Source: Trichormus sp. M33_DOE_039
GTDB taxonomy: Bacteria; Cyanobacteriota; Cyanobacteriia; Cyanobacteriales; Nostocaceae
Length of the DNA: 64,000 bases
Reading direction: 5' to 3'
Assembly: GCA_015296085.1 (NCBI GenBank)
Contig: DVDT01000031.1
Location: forward strand, 1-64,000
Shown: positions 34,799-43,442 of the stretch, in pieces
Layout: each line of letters begins with the position of its first letter
How positions within the stretch are numbered: position 1 is the first letter of the stretch
Translations under genes and position numbers: made by a program
Notes under the pieces: model-generated
The model's input: only the letters and a program-made list of their open reading frames with translations
What the model was told of the DNA's origin: nothing
Databases searched by the model: none

Positions 34799-35959
34799 AT
34801 GCGGCAACCGGCTCATGGGGGAAATTTAGCTTGGGCAGCAGCACTAGCAGGCTGCCCAAGTGATGCTATTGTAGATTTTTCTGCGAGTATCAGCCCCCTA
34901 GGCCCACCCAAAAGTGCGATCGCTGCTATTCAATCGCAAATGGTTAATCTCAGGCACTATCCAGATCCAAATTACAGTGACCTGAGATTAGCTTTGGGTA
35001 ACTTCCATCAACTACCGCCAGAGTGGATTCTGCCGGGCAATGGTTCAGCAGAGTTACTAACTTTGGCAGGTAGGGAATTAGCAGAATTGGCCGCAACTAT
35101 GTTATTCACTCCAGCTTTTGGCGACTACTACCGCACCCTGGCGGCTTATCACGCTAAAGTTCTGGAGTTTCCCCTTTCTTTAGAGACTAGGGACTGGGGA
35201 CTGGGGACTGGGACTTTAAAGGAAACGACAGAATCAATTTTTCCCTTATGCCCCTACACCCCTACACCCCTACACCCCTACACCCCTACTAAAGACTGCG
35301 CTTTGTTACTCAACAATCCCCACAATCCAACAGGCAAAATATTCTCACGGCAGGATATTCTGCCTTACTTGGAGGAGTTTGCTTTGGTGGTGGTGGATGA
35401 AGCTTTTATGGATTTTGTGCCTCCCGACGAGGAACAAAGCCTGATTTCGCTGGTATGGGAATATGCAAATTTGGTAGTGTTGCGATCGCTCACAAAATTT
35501 TACAGTCTCCCTGGTCTCAGATTAGGATATGCGATCGCTCACCCCGACCGCCTGCGTAAATGGCAGTCATGGCGTGACCCCTGGCCTGTGAACACCTTGG
35601 CAGCAGCAGCAGCAGTTGCTGCCATTCAGGATCAAGAATTTCAATTCCAAACTTGGCAATGGCTACCACCTACACGCCAGCAACTATTTCAAGGTTTAAC
35701 CACTCTCCCCGGATTAAAACCCCAATCTAGTGCTGCTAACTTCTTACTAGTGGAGACACAGCAATCGAGTGTGCAGTTACAGCAACAATTACTCCAGCAC
35801 CATCAAATTTTAATCCGCGATTGTCTCAGCTTTAAAGAATTAGGCGATCGCTTCTTCCGTGTAGCCGTTCGTTCTGAAGCTGATAACCAACGTCTGTTAG
35901 CAGCGTTGGATGTAGAGAGTAGGGGTGTAGAGAGAAGTCCGAGCAGAGGCTTCCTCTGA
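34799..35959 (+). CDS. cobD: Threonine-phosphate decarboxylase-like aminotransferase (CobD)
   Basis: 386 aa class I/II PLP enzyme. The start HGGNLAWAAALAGC, the SASISPLGPP segment and PLP lysine in SLTKFYSLPGLRLGYA fit CobD, which makes (R)-1-amino-2-propanol phosphate for cobalamin; a histidinol-phosphate aminotransferase relative is the alternative. Asn and Asp of the active site are in LLNNPHNPTG and VVVDEAFMDF. Residues about 130-164 (RDWGLGTG... to ...PYTPTK) are encoded by a dispersed intergenic repeat and look like a recent in-frame insertion. The final 14 residues (VESRGVERSPSRGFL) also derive from a repeat, so the native stop may have been lost. Confidence 0.8.
   Translation: MRQPAHGGNLAWAAALAGCPSDAIVDFSASISPLGPPKSAIAAIQSQMVNLRHYPDPNYSDLRLALGNFHQLPPEWILPGNGSAELLTLAGRELAELAATMLFTPAFGDYYRTLAAYHAKVLEFPLSLETRDWGLGTGTLKETTESIFPLCPYTPTPLHPYTPTKDCALLLNNPHNPTGKIFSRQDILPYLEEFALVVVDEAFMDFVPPDEEQSLISLVWEYANLVVLRSLTKFYSLPGLRLGYAIAHPDRLRKWQSWRDPWPVNTLAAAAAVAAIQDQEFQFQTWQWLPPTRQQLFQGLTTLPGLKPQSSAANFLLVETQQSSVQLQQQLLQHHQILIRDCLSFKELGDRFFRVAVRSEADNQRLLAALDVESRGVERSPSRGFL
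35184..35290 (+). repeat. In-frame STRR-type repeat insertion inside cobD
   Basis: Purine part with three GGGGACTG-like units, then a spacer, then five tandem CCCCTACA units. The same two-part sequence occurs between genes at 34047-34155. Its length keeps the reading frame open. It encodes a Gly/Thr then Pro/Tyr/Thr-rich loop of about 35 residues. Confidence 0.8.
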
Positions 35960-36070
35960 TCGGAACTTCCCTGCGGGACGCTACGCGAACGGAGGTTGTA
36001 AGGGTTGTAGAAGAGAAGAAAGAATCCAATGCCTCATCCCCCATGCCCAATTCCCATTGACTAATGACTA
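35925..36070. repeat. Dispersed palindromic repeat after cobD
   Basis: Contains AGAGGCTTCCTCT, TTCCCTGCGGGA and GACGCTACGCGAAC palindromic pieces followed by CCCATGCCCAATTCCC and TGACTAATGACT repeats. The first part supplies the terminal codons of cobD. A multi-copy Nostoc intergenic element by appearance. Confidence 0.6.
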
Positions 36071-36077
36071 TTAACTA

Positions 36078-37532
36078 ATGACTCTTGACTACGATGTTGT
36101 AATTATTGGTGGTAGTTTAGCTGGACGCTATGCGGCTTTAGTAGCTACCCAGTTAAAAGCTAAAGTTGCTTTAGTGGAATCTCAGGTAGATTACGGGGTA
36201 ATTTATCGCCAGGCTATGGGAAAAATTGCTCACCTTGCCCAGCCTGCGGATAATTTAGCTAATTTTGGTATTTCCGCCATCAATGTGAATGCAGCCGAAA
36301 AATCCCCAATTTCTATGAACTGGGCAGAAGCCATGCTGTACTCCCAGGGTGTTGTGGCTAATATTCAAGAACAGACATCTCCATCTGTATTAGCGGCGCA
36401 GGGAGTTGATGTGATTTTTGGTAATGGTCAATTTTCAGATAAGCATGATTTAGCATTTGCAGTTAATCAACGCCGACTGCGGGGACGCACTTATTTACTG
36501 GCGAATGGTTCTCGTCCAGCTATTCCAGAAATTGAGGGATTGCAAACCACTGGCTATCTAACTCTAGCTAATATTTGGCAGGCTTTTAAAGCCCCGAAAC
36601 CGCCCCAAGATTGGGTAATTCTAGGTGGTGTTCCCCAAAGTATTGAAATCGCCCAAACTCTGGCTAAACTGGGTTGCAGAGTGATTTTGAGCGTTAAGCA
36701 TCCTTATGTAATTCCCCATCTTGACCCAGAAATTTCCCAATTACTACTAGCGCAGTTAGAGGCTGACGGTATAAGAGTTTTAACAGAGAAAATAGTTAGT
36801 CAAGTTAGACAAATTGATGATAAAAAATGGCTTCAGATAGGAGATAAAGCCATTGAAGTTGATGAAATTTTAGTCGCAACTGCACAGCAACCTAATATTG
36901 AATCTTTAAATTTGTCAGCAGCAGATGTAAAAGTTCATCAGCAGCGTTTATTAATTAATGAAAAACTGCAAACTACTAACCACCGTATTTATGCTTGTGG
37001 TGACGTAATTGGTGGTTATGATTTTGCTAATATCGCTCAATACGAAGCAAGAATTGCAATTAAAAATGCTCTATTTTTACCTAGATTAAAAGTTAATTAT
37101 GCTAATATTCCTTGGGCAATATTTTCTGAGCCAACACTAACACGAGTCGGTTTGACACAAGCACAAGCACAACGCCGATATAGTCCCAAAGAAATTATAG
37201 TTTTGCGAAACTATTATAAATCTGTAGCAGCAGCACAATTAGAAAATCAAATAACAGGTGTTTGTCAGTTGATTGTTTTGCGTAATGGCAAAATTTTAGG
37301 AGCTACGATTTTTGGACAGGAAGCTAGAGAATTAATTAATCTGATATCTTTCGCTATGAATCAAAAAATCCACGTTCAGCATCTAGCGAATTTATCGCCT
37401 ATTTATCCCAGTTTCTCAGAAGTTTTAGAAACAGCAGCCAGAGAATGGAGTAATCAGAAATTACACAATAATCTAGCTAGACAAGAGTGGTTAGAAGGTT
37501 TCTTCTATTTTCGTCGCAATTGGAATTTGTGA
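36078..37532 (+). CDS. FAD/NAD(P) oxidoreductase of the lipoamide dehydrogenase fold, lacking redox disulfide
   Basis: 484 aa. FAD Rossmann motif DVVIIGGSLAGRYAAL at the N-terminus, internal NAD(P) motif WVILGGVPQSIEIAQTLAKLG, FAD-closing IYACGDVIGG, and the C-terminal dimerisation domain (PWAIFSEPTLTRVGLT and a LSPIYPSFSEVL end). The fold matches lipoamide dehydrogenase/mercuric reductase. In active disulfide enzymes a GGTCLNxGCIPSK segment follows the FAD motif; here it reads VDYGVIYRQAMGKI with no cysteine. The C-terminal His-Glu pair is also absent. It therefore cannot act as a classical disulfide reductase. Function unknown; perhaps a quinone or small-molecule reductase. Stands alone. 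Confidence 0.82.
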   Translation: MTLDYDVVIIGGSLAGRYAALVATQLKAKVALVESQVDYGVIYRQAMGKIAHLAQPADNLANFGISAINVNAAEKSPISMNWAEAMLYSQGVVANIQEQTSPSVLAAQGVDVIFGNGQFSDKHDLAFAVNQRRLRGRTYLLANGSRPAIPEIEGLQTTGYLTLANIWQAFKAPKPPQDWVILGGVPQSIEIAQTLAKLGCRVILSVKHPYVIPHLDPEISQLLLAQLEADGIRVLTEKIVSQVRQIDDKKWLQIGDKAIEVDEILVATAQQPNIESLNLSAADVKVHQQRLLINEKLQTTNHRIYACGDVIGGYDFANIAQYEARIAIKNALFLPRLKVNYANIPWAIFSEPTLTRVGLTQAQAQRRYSPKEIIVLRNYYKSVAAAQLENQITGVCQLIVLRNGKILGATIFGQEARELINLISFAMNQKIHVQHLANLSPIYPSFSEVLETAAREWSNQKLHNNLARQEWLEGFFYFRRNWNL

Positions 37533-37583
37533 GTGACATGAAGCATAATCAGCAGAGGAGAAAAACTCATGAATAATCACCAA

Positions 37584-39359
37584 TTATTTGCCTCTCTCAT
37601 TGTTGCGCTTGAAGTTTTTTTCTGAGAAAGATACACTCCCAATCCCTTGAATGATACCACGACCAATTAAACCTAAACCGCGACCGATAATTTGGGTGAG
37701 AACGAAGACAATACCACTACCCAAAAAGGCTAATACTGATTGTAACCGGGGAGCGATCGCATCTCGTATTTCTAGTAGCAATGTTACTACCAAAGGAATG
37801 CCAGTCAGACGGGCTAATTCTTCATTGCGGGGAGCATAAACGGAAATTGTGGCTATCCCGCGCGGTGCAAAAACAAAAAGTTCATAACGGCTTTCAAAAA
37901 TCTCTCTCGCTTCGTTGACATAAGTATTTAAACGGTATCTCCACGATAAATCATTTCTAAACCTTTCAATTTCTCGTGTAGAAATTAACTGGCGATCGTA
38001 GAAATCTTGTTTGATTTGTTCTACATCGGCTAAAGAGTTGAGTAAGGGTTGTACCACTGCATTAGCCACTTGAATTAACAAGTTTTCTAGCATGATTTCA
38101 GCTTGGGCATTAGCTTGCGAAGTCCCTGCGGGGTATGAAGTATTATCTATTTTTAAATCTGTTTGCAATAACAAGTAGGATAATAATTCACTAACTAACG
38201 GAATTTTATTAAGAATTGCAGTTTGAACAATTGCAGAATTTTGTAATAAGACATTAACGATTTCTATACTACGGTTGCCTAGATTAATTCTGGAAAATTT
38301 ACCGAAAAAGTCTGTAATTGTAGATTTCCATAAATCATTTAAAATTATAGGTTGCAATTCTATGAGTTGATTCACGGTAATTTGAGCTTCGCGTAAATCA
38401 TCTAGTTGCTGAGACAATTTCTGGAGAACTAAGTACAGCAATTCTCGTTTTCTATCTTCACGAAATATATCTATTTCTAAGGGAATATCAGAAACATTTT
38501 TTAAAGAAAATTGCAGTTTATTGATACAAGCTGCAAAGAGGGTGGACTGTAATACTCTGGGACTTAAAAGAGGTATTGTAGCTAATACTGTTTGAGCATC
38601 TGGGGTCACAATATCACTATTAGGTGCAGGTAATACAGGTAATGGTGACGAAATTGAAGGAATAAATTCTGGTTGCCGTTGTTGTTTTTCTTGGGGTGCT
38701 AATAACAATTGATTGAGTAACCAACGCGCTGTTAAAAGTTCTCGCCGCTGTCCGGCTAAAATTGCTCTATCTAGGATTGGTAAACCAGGAATTTGTAATT
38801 GCTCTGTAACTGCTTTTAAAGTAATTTCAATGTAACCAATCCCTGACGAATATAAATCCTGGCGCAATTTTGCTAAGGGTAAGCGTGATGCTATGGTTTG
38901 AAGCGGTGGATTTAATTCTGTATTGGCCGTTACTTCTGGCCAATAGGAATTACCATTAACTAATGCTGTCATTGCTGTCACCAATTCCGCCAAAGCAGTC
39001 CCTTTCGGACAGTAACCATCTGCACCAAAAGCCTTAGCTGCGGTGATGATTCCGGGTGCTTGTACGGAACTGAGGAGTAAAATCGGCAGTTGGGGATAAG
39101 AGGCTTTGAGTTGCTGAATTAGTTGTAAACCTTGTTGTTGCGTATCGGTTGAGCGACTATCACCTAATTCTAAAACTACTAAATTCACTTGGTTAGGGTC
39201 TTTTTGGGCAATCTCTGTTAAAGCTTGCAAAGCTGCTGTATCTGTGGCGGTTTCCGTTACCACTTGGATATGAGGTATCGCCTCTAAAGCTACCCGTAAT
39301 CCCAAACGAAAGATAGGATCATGATCAATTAATACTAATTTTAAAGGGCGATCGCTCAT
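37584..39359 (-). CDS. DUF3685 response-regulator-like protein
   Basis: 591 aa. The N-terminal 125 residues are a receiver domain: acidic pair in LIDHDP (Asp12, Asp14), Ser97/Ser98, Lys119 in YCPKG. The expected phospho-acceptor Asp is Glu64 (VVLELGDS). The remainder, to about 590, is the cyanobacterial DUF3685 region, helical, with AILAGQRRELLTARWLLNQLL. Near the C-terminus is a hydrophobic, Gly-rich stretch (VLAFLGSGIVFVLTQIIG), probably one or two membrane segments. DUF3685 is shared with plant plastid proteins; no activity known. With Glu at the acceptor site it may be constitutively 'on' or a pseudo-receiver. Divergent from the NACHT gene. Confidence 0.85.
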   Translation of the reverse strand: MSDRPLKLVLIDHDPIFRLGLRVALEAIPHIQVVTETATDTAALQALTEIAQKDPNQVNLVVLELGDSRSTDTQQQGLQLIQQLKASYPQLPILLLSSVQAPGIITAAKAFGADGYCPKGTALAELVTAMTALVNGNSYWPEVTANTELNPPLQTIASRLPLAKLRQDLYSSGIGYIEITLKAVTEQLQIPGLPILDRAILAGQRRELLTARWLLNQLLLAPQEKQQRQPEFIPSISSPLPVLPAPNSDIVTPDAQTVLATIPLLSPRVLQSTLFAACINKLQFSLKNVSDIPLEIDIFREDRKRELLYLVLQKLSQQLDDLREAQITVNQLIELQPIILNDLWKSTITDFFGKFSRINLGNRSIEIVNVLLQNSAIVQTAILNKIPLVSELLSYLLLQTDLKIDNTSYPAGTSQANAQAEIMLENLLIQVANAVVQPLLNSLADVEQIKQDFYDRQLISTREIERFRNDLSWRYRLNTYVNEAREIFESRYELFVFAPRGIATISVYAPRNEELARLTGIPLVVTLLLEIRDAIAPRLQSVLAFLGSGIVFVLTQIIGRGLGLIGRGIIQGIGSVSFSEKNFKRNNERGK

Positions 39360-39493
39360 AGTTTACCCACATACATCAGCACTGTCTTGTCCACTCCATA
39401 CCCAGAAGTTTGAGTCCTCCTCATTGTCTCCTGTTTTCGCCCCTAAATAAATGGATGATAATTGGCATAGGCAATAGTTAACAATGTAATTAA

Positions 39494-42490
39494 ATGAACC
39501 TCAGTATTAGGCATTGGTTGGCAGAACGTCAGCTTACTATCAGTGAAACTTCTAATTTGGCAGTTGAGCAATTAGCAGGGATTACCTACCGTATTGTCCA
39601 GGATATGGAATTTAAAAGCCTAATACCGTTAGATATTTGCACTCTTGCCGAAGTTCTGGAACTACCTCTATATACTGTTGAACAAGAAATTACAGTTATT
39701 ACTTTATTAACCGAAAGTTTGCTCCGTAGTCTGAGCCAAAAAAAGGCATTAAAACGGAATGAAGGTACATGGTTAGCTTTTCAAATTGCCTATCTACAAG
39801 CTTTACAACAAGTTTTACACCAAGAAACCATTTTATACAGACCTTGGCTGAACCGTGCCAAAATTCCTTATCGCACAGCAGTTCTTCAAGATGTACAACT
39901 CCAAGGTTTATTAAAAACTCTCTCGCCGGGTAAATTGACAGATACCCAAGCTGAACAAGCTTTATCTTTAGTGGCAGACTCATTACTCGTACAACAGATG
40001 AATTATGCCACTATTGCTTGGTTCGTCGCCAATGGTGCAGAGGATTTAGAAGCAAAATTGTTTACTCAACGGTTAACACATTCACTACCAGGATATTTAC
40101 TCGCAGTTATTGCCCAAAATGCCCTACCTTTAGCTCAATTGCAAAAATTTTTCCGTTTGGGGACACCTGGTAATATCTCTAGTTCAGAATTGGGTGTAAC
40201 AGTAGCAGACAAAATTGATCTTCAGCGAGAAAATTACCGTGCTAGTTTGCTACAAGCCTTGAGTACTCCCTTGCTGATGGAATCTTTTGCTCTGAAAGAT
40301 ATTTACATTCCTGTAGCTGGAAGACCACAAACAGGTGATGATGAGTCACCCGTTGATTTAAAAACATGGGTACAGAAACAGTTAACTGATTTAGAAACTG
40401 TGACTGTGATTGAATCTAAACCAGGCTATGGTAAAACTAGTTTCTGCCAGATGTGGGCGGCGGAAGTAGCACGGGAACTTTACCCGTCTTGGATGCCAAT
40501 CTTCATTCGTTTACGAGATATTAGATATGGCAAAAATTTGATTGAAACTCTCAATTCTGGTTTAGCGTTCCAGACACCTACTCATCTGGCCAATTGGCTA
40601 GATGAAAATCATCCTCGTTGTGTGTTGCTACTGGATGGATTGGATGAATTACCTCCTGCTATTCAGACTCAAAGAATCAAGACAAGTTTTATTCAACAAT
40701 TAATTGAATTTCAAGCTCAATATCGACATAAGATTGTGTTGACTAGTCGCTCTGGCACGATGCAAGCCATTGCTCCTGAAATACTACTACAATTGCGACG
40801 CATTACTATTGAGCCATTAACAACCAATGAACTGAAACAATGGTTTCAACAATGGACATTAGTCCAATCATTACCCGTTGCTCAAAACTTTTTTACGTTT
40901 TTAAAACAGGCAGGGTTATTTGTTAGTAAATCTAAGTTTCCACAACTCTCGGCTTGGGTACATCAACCATTGATGTTGTATTTGTTGGGTGTATTACATC
41001 GGGATGGGTTACTAGATGATGGAATATTACAGTTAGCTTATGACCAAGCAAATAACCATGATTCTTTGTTATGGGAAATCCATCATCGCCTCCAGCAATG
41101 GTTATTTGCCTATCCCTTAACTAGCAATATCAACACTATCCTACAGCGTTCAGGATCAGCACATATTCACCGTACACCAGAAGCGATCGCCGGTTTACTA
41201 GCTGGTCATCATCCCCAAGATGTAATTGACCAAATACAAGCCATATCTCTGCAAATTTTACACAGCGATCGCCATCAAATTACCCTGGAATCAACCCCAA
41301 ACATTAATTTGCCTGCGTTTTATTTGCACAAGCGGCAGAAGTTAGGGGAGAAGAAACAATTCAATACCCCAATGCCCGATTCCCAAATCATCGAATTCTC
41401 TCACCCAAAAATAGGGACATATCTCTGCGCTGGGGCTGTGGCTAGTCAATTACACATGTTGACGCAGTGCCAAAAAGATATTTACGGTACAGAGAATTTT
41501 TTGATTGATACTCCCAATCGTCTTGCCCAACACCTTTATAACTTGCTGGGTTACGGTATTCTTGCTCAGGACATTATAGAATTAGCGATCGCTAATTCAC
41601 ACCAACAATTTAACAATCATTTCCCTTGGGAGGTTCTCATCCAACGTCTGGAATCTTTTTGGTATGGTTACTGTCAAGGACGTTGGCTAGACGCAGGGAT
41701 TGCCCACACAGCTTTATCTTATTTCCATACATTGCAAAATCCTGTCAATGTAGAGCAATTAAATACTTATGTGGGTGTAAATGTATTTTTCTTGCTAGGC
41801 GCAATTCACAAAACAATTAAGGTTGCTTTTACCCCTTGTGGAAAGCCCAGCAATATAACAGATTTTCATCCAGAAGCCATACTCATACTGTTAGCAAAAG
41901 CGATGTTGCTAGACCCTCATGTGAGTAAGCACATTTATGGCAAATCCCTTGGGGGAATTGACCTCTCAGGCGCATTCTTATCTAATATGATGTTATCTGG
42001 AGCTAATTTCCAAGGCACAAATTTGACCAATGCAGTCTTGATAGGAACAAATCTGAGTGGTGTTGACCTGAGTGGTGCGAATCTCAGCGATGCAAATTTA
42101 TCACATGCCAATCTCTCCGGTGCGAATCTTAGTAATGCCAATCTTACAAATGCTAATCTCACCGGTGCAAATCTCGCAGATGTCAATATTGATTATGCTA
42201 ACTTTACTAATGCTTGTTTATCTGATGCTGTCATCAGTGAAGCAAATCAAGAAATGGCTAGGTTCAGGGGTGCATTATTCTCTGTAGATCAGTTTCAAGC
42301 GTTGAAGGTGTTGTTATCAAAACAATCAAAACCTCACATCCGCAGCAGTATCGATCATACAAAATCTTGGGATCATAGTCTCGATATCGGCATCATTGAA
42401 AGCTTAGAAGGTGAACTTATGCCACCTACAAACTTAGATGACGATGGTGATAATGAGACAATTTTTAATGAACAATTTGGTAATTATTAG
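39494..42490 (+). CDS. NACHT-family NTPase with pentapeptide repeats
   Basis: 998 aa. Residues 1 to about 270 are a helical region not recognised. A NACHT NTPase follows: Walker A KPGYGKTS (309-316), Walker B VLLLDGLDELP (377-387), and an LTSRSG sensor segment. A helical middle (about 430-810) resembles the NACHT winged-helix and superhelical parts. Pentapeptide repeats of the A(N/D)LSG type span about 816-916 (GANLSGANLSNANL), forming a right-handed quadrilateral helix. The C-terminal 70 residues are acidic. NACHT proteins are STAND ATPases, some of them anti-phage sensors in bacteria; whether this one is a defence or a housekeeping signalling protein cannot be told. It has no obvious effector domain and no partner gene. 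Base composition is like the surroundings. Confidence 0.88.
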   Translation: MNLSIRHWLAERQLTISETSNLAVEQLAGITYRIVQDMEFKSLIPLDICTLAEVLELPLYTVEQEITVITLLTESLLRSLSQKKALKRNEGTWLAFQIAYLQALQQVLHQETILYRPWLNRAKIPYRTAVLQDVQLQGLLKTLSPGKLTDTQAEQALSLVADSLLVQQMNYATIAWFVANGAEDLEAKLFTQRLTHSLPGYLLAVIAQNALPLAQLQKFFRLGTPGNISSSELGVTVADKIDLQRENYRASLLQALSTPLLMESFALKDIYIPVAGRPQTGDDESPVDLKTWVQKQLTDLETVTVIESKPGYGKTSFCQMWAAEVARELYPSWMPIFIRLRDIRYGKNLIETLNSGLAFQTPTHLANWLDENHPRCVLLLDGLDELPPAIQTQRIKTSFIQQLIEFQAQYRHKIVLTSRSGTMQAIAPEILLQLRRITIEPLTTNELKQWFQQWTLVQSLPVAQNFFTFLKQAGLFVSKSKFPQLSAWVHQPLMLYLLGVLHRDGLLDDGILQLAYDQANNHDSLLWEIHHRLQQWLFAYPLTSNINTILQRSGSAHIHRTPEAIAGLLAGHHPQDVIDQIQAISLQILHSDRHQITLESTPNINLPAFYLHKRQKLGEKKQFNTPMPDSQIIEFSHPKIGTYLCAGAVASQLHMLTQCQKDIYGTENFLIDTPNRLAQHLYNLLGYGILAQDIIELAIANSHQQFNNHFPWEVLIQRLESFWYGYCQGRWLDAGIAHTALSYFHTLQNPVNVEQLNTYVGVNVFFLLGAIHKTIKVAFTPCGKPSNITDFHPEAILILLAKAMLLDPHVSKHIYGKSLGGIDLSGAFLSNMMLSGANFQGTNLTNAVLIGTNLSGVDLSGANLSDANLSHANLSGANLSNANLTNANLTGANLADVNIDYANFTNACLSDAVISEANQEMARFRGALFSVDQFQALKVLLSKQSKPHIRSSIDHTKSWDHSLDIGIIESLEGELMPPTNLDDDGDNETIFNEQFGNY

Positions 42491-42563
42491 CTAATTTTTT
42501 GCCTTTATCTTGACGTTCTTTGCCTGGAAATTTTCACCCTTAATTCCCCAGAATTTTACATAT

Positions 42564-42585
42564 AAAAAAGAGGGCTAACGCCCCC
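42564..42585 (-). terminator. Rho-independent terminator of the Fur-family gene
   Basis: Read on the minus strand: stem GGGGGC / GCCCTC (one G-T pair) with loop GTTA, followed directly by TTTTTT. It lies 20 bases past the stop of the regulator gene. On the plus strand no T-run follows, so it does not serve the NACHT gene. Confidence 0.75.
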
Positions 42586-42605
42586 AATATCAACTCTCAA
42601 AAACC

Positions 42606-43055
42606 TTATGTACTTGCTGAAGCATCGCGATAGCCGTAAAAGTTGATTGTATATTCAGTAATTTTTACCCCAGTTTTTTGTTCAACTTCACGGATAAATT
42701 CTTCCGGTAGTTCTATATGAACGTCAAGAATTTGATTAGTATCGAGACAGTTAACATGACTGTGAGCATCGCTAATATTGCCGTATAAGCGTCCATCACA
42801 GCGTTCAATACACTCAATAATCCCTTGACTTGATAGTGCTTCTAAATTTTGATATACAGAAGTGTGACCAATATCTTTCCCTTCTTGGTTGAGGCGATCA
42901 TAAATTTCCCTCGCAGAAAGGTGTTCGTTAGCTTGCCATAGTAGTTCTAGAATAAAGCGACGTTGACGGCTAACCCGCATACCTAGTATTTGACACCGTT
43001 CTAGCGCATCTTCTAAAGAACGAATGGGTTTTGTGGAGTCTGCCTGTTTCTGCAT
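42606..43055 (-). CDS. Fur-family regulator, PerR/FurC type
   Basis: 149 aa. Winged-helix DNA-binding half (about 20-90) with RVSRQRRFILELLWQANEHLSA and GHTSVYQNLEALSSQGII. The metal-binding half carries SDAHSHVNCLD. The CxxC structural zinc motifs of classical Fur are not seen. The N-terminal phrase RSLEDALERCQILGMR is like cyanobacterial PerR (FurC), a peroxide sensor that represses oxidative-stress genes; this match is from memory. A small possible gene (43072-43224) lies immediately upstream on the same strand. Terminator downstream. Confidence 0.82.
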   Translation of the reverse strand: MQKQADSTKPIRSLEDALERCQILGMRVSRQRRFILELLWQANEHLSAREIYDRLNQEGKDIGHTSVYQNLEALSSQGIIECIERCDGRLYGNISDAHSHVNCLDTNQILDVHIELPEEFIREVEQKTGVKITEYTINFYGYRDASAST

Positions 43056-43071
43056 ATTTAAATCTACTTCA

Positions 43072-43224
43072 CTATCGTGGGGTTTTCCCTGCTTGAGTTG
43101 ACTGTGTACGGGGAACTACATATTTTGCTTTTGCACCTTTTTTACCTGTGCTGCTGGAAAATGGTGGAAAAATTACAGTTTGAACTGATTGGGGGGATGG
43201 TATTGGAGATTTGCTTTGCCACAT
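43072..43224 (-). CDS. Possible small protein upstream of the Fur-family gene
   Basis: A 50-codon frame, ATG at 43224 and TAG at 43072-43074, 16 bases before the regulator's ATG. The predicted peptide starts MWQSKSPIPSPQSVQTVIFP and ends with a Lys/Thr/Arg-rich tail. No Shine-Dalgarno is seen and no family recognised. The close spacing suggests either a leader peptide in the same transcript or a chance frame. Confidence 0.25.
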   Translation of the reverse strand: MWQSKSPIPSPQSVQTVIFPPFSSSTGKKGAKAKYVVPRTQSTQAGKTPR

Positions 43225-43442
43225 TTGCCGCTAAAACAAACTCATTACAACTTTAGCTTAAATTTTAGGTAAATGTCCACCTGGGGGCGGGGGATAAAAA
43301 TATTAAGATACTTATACTGTGGAGTTTATATCTCCTTGAGCGAATTTGGAGCGATCGCTAGATATCAAGTTTCACGCATAATTCTCGACTAAAATCTAGA
43401 CTGCTGACCTTTGAGCGTCAACAGTTAAGCTATCTAAAAAAA

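Noticed and set aside
35230-35290. CCCCTACA tandem units as CRISPR or telomere-like repeat
   Set aside because: No spacers, eight-base unit, same element found between other genes.
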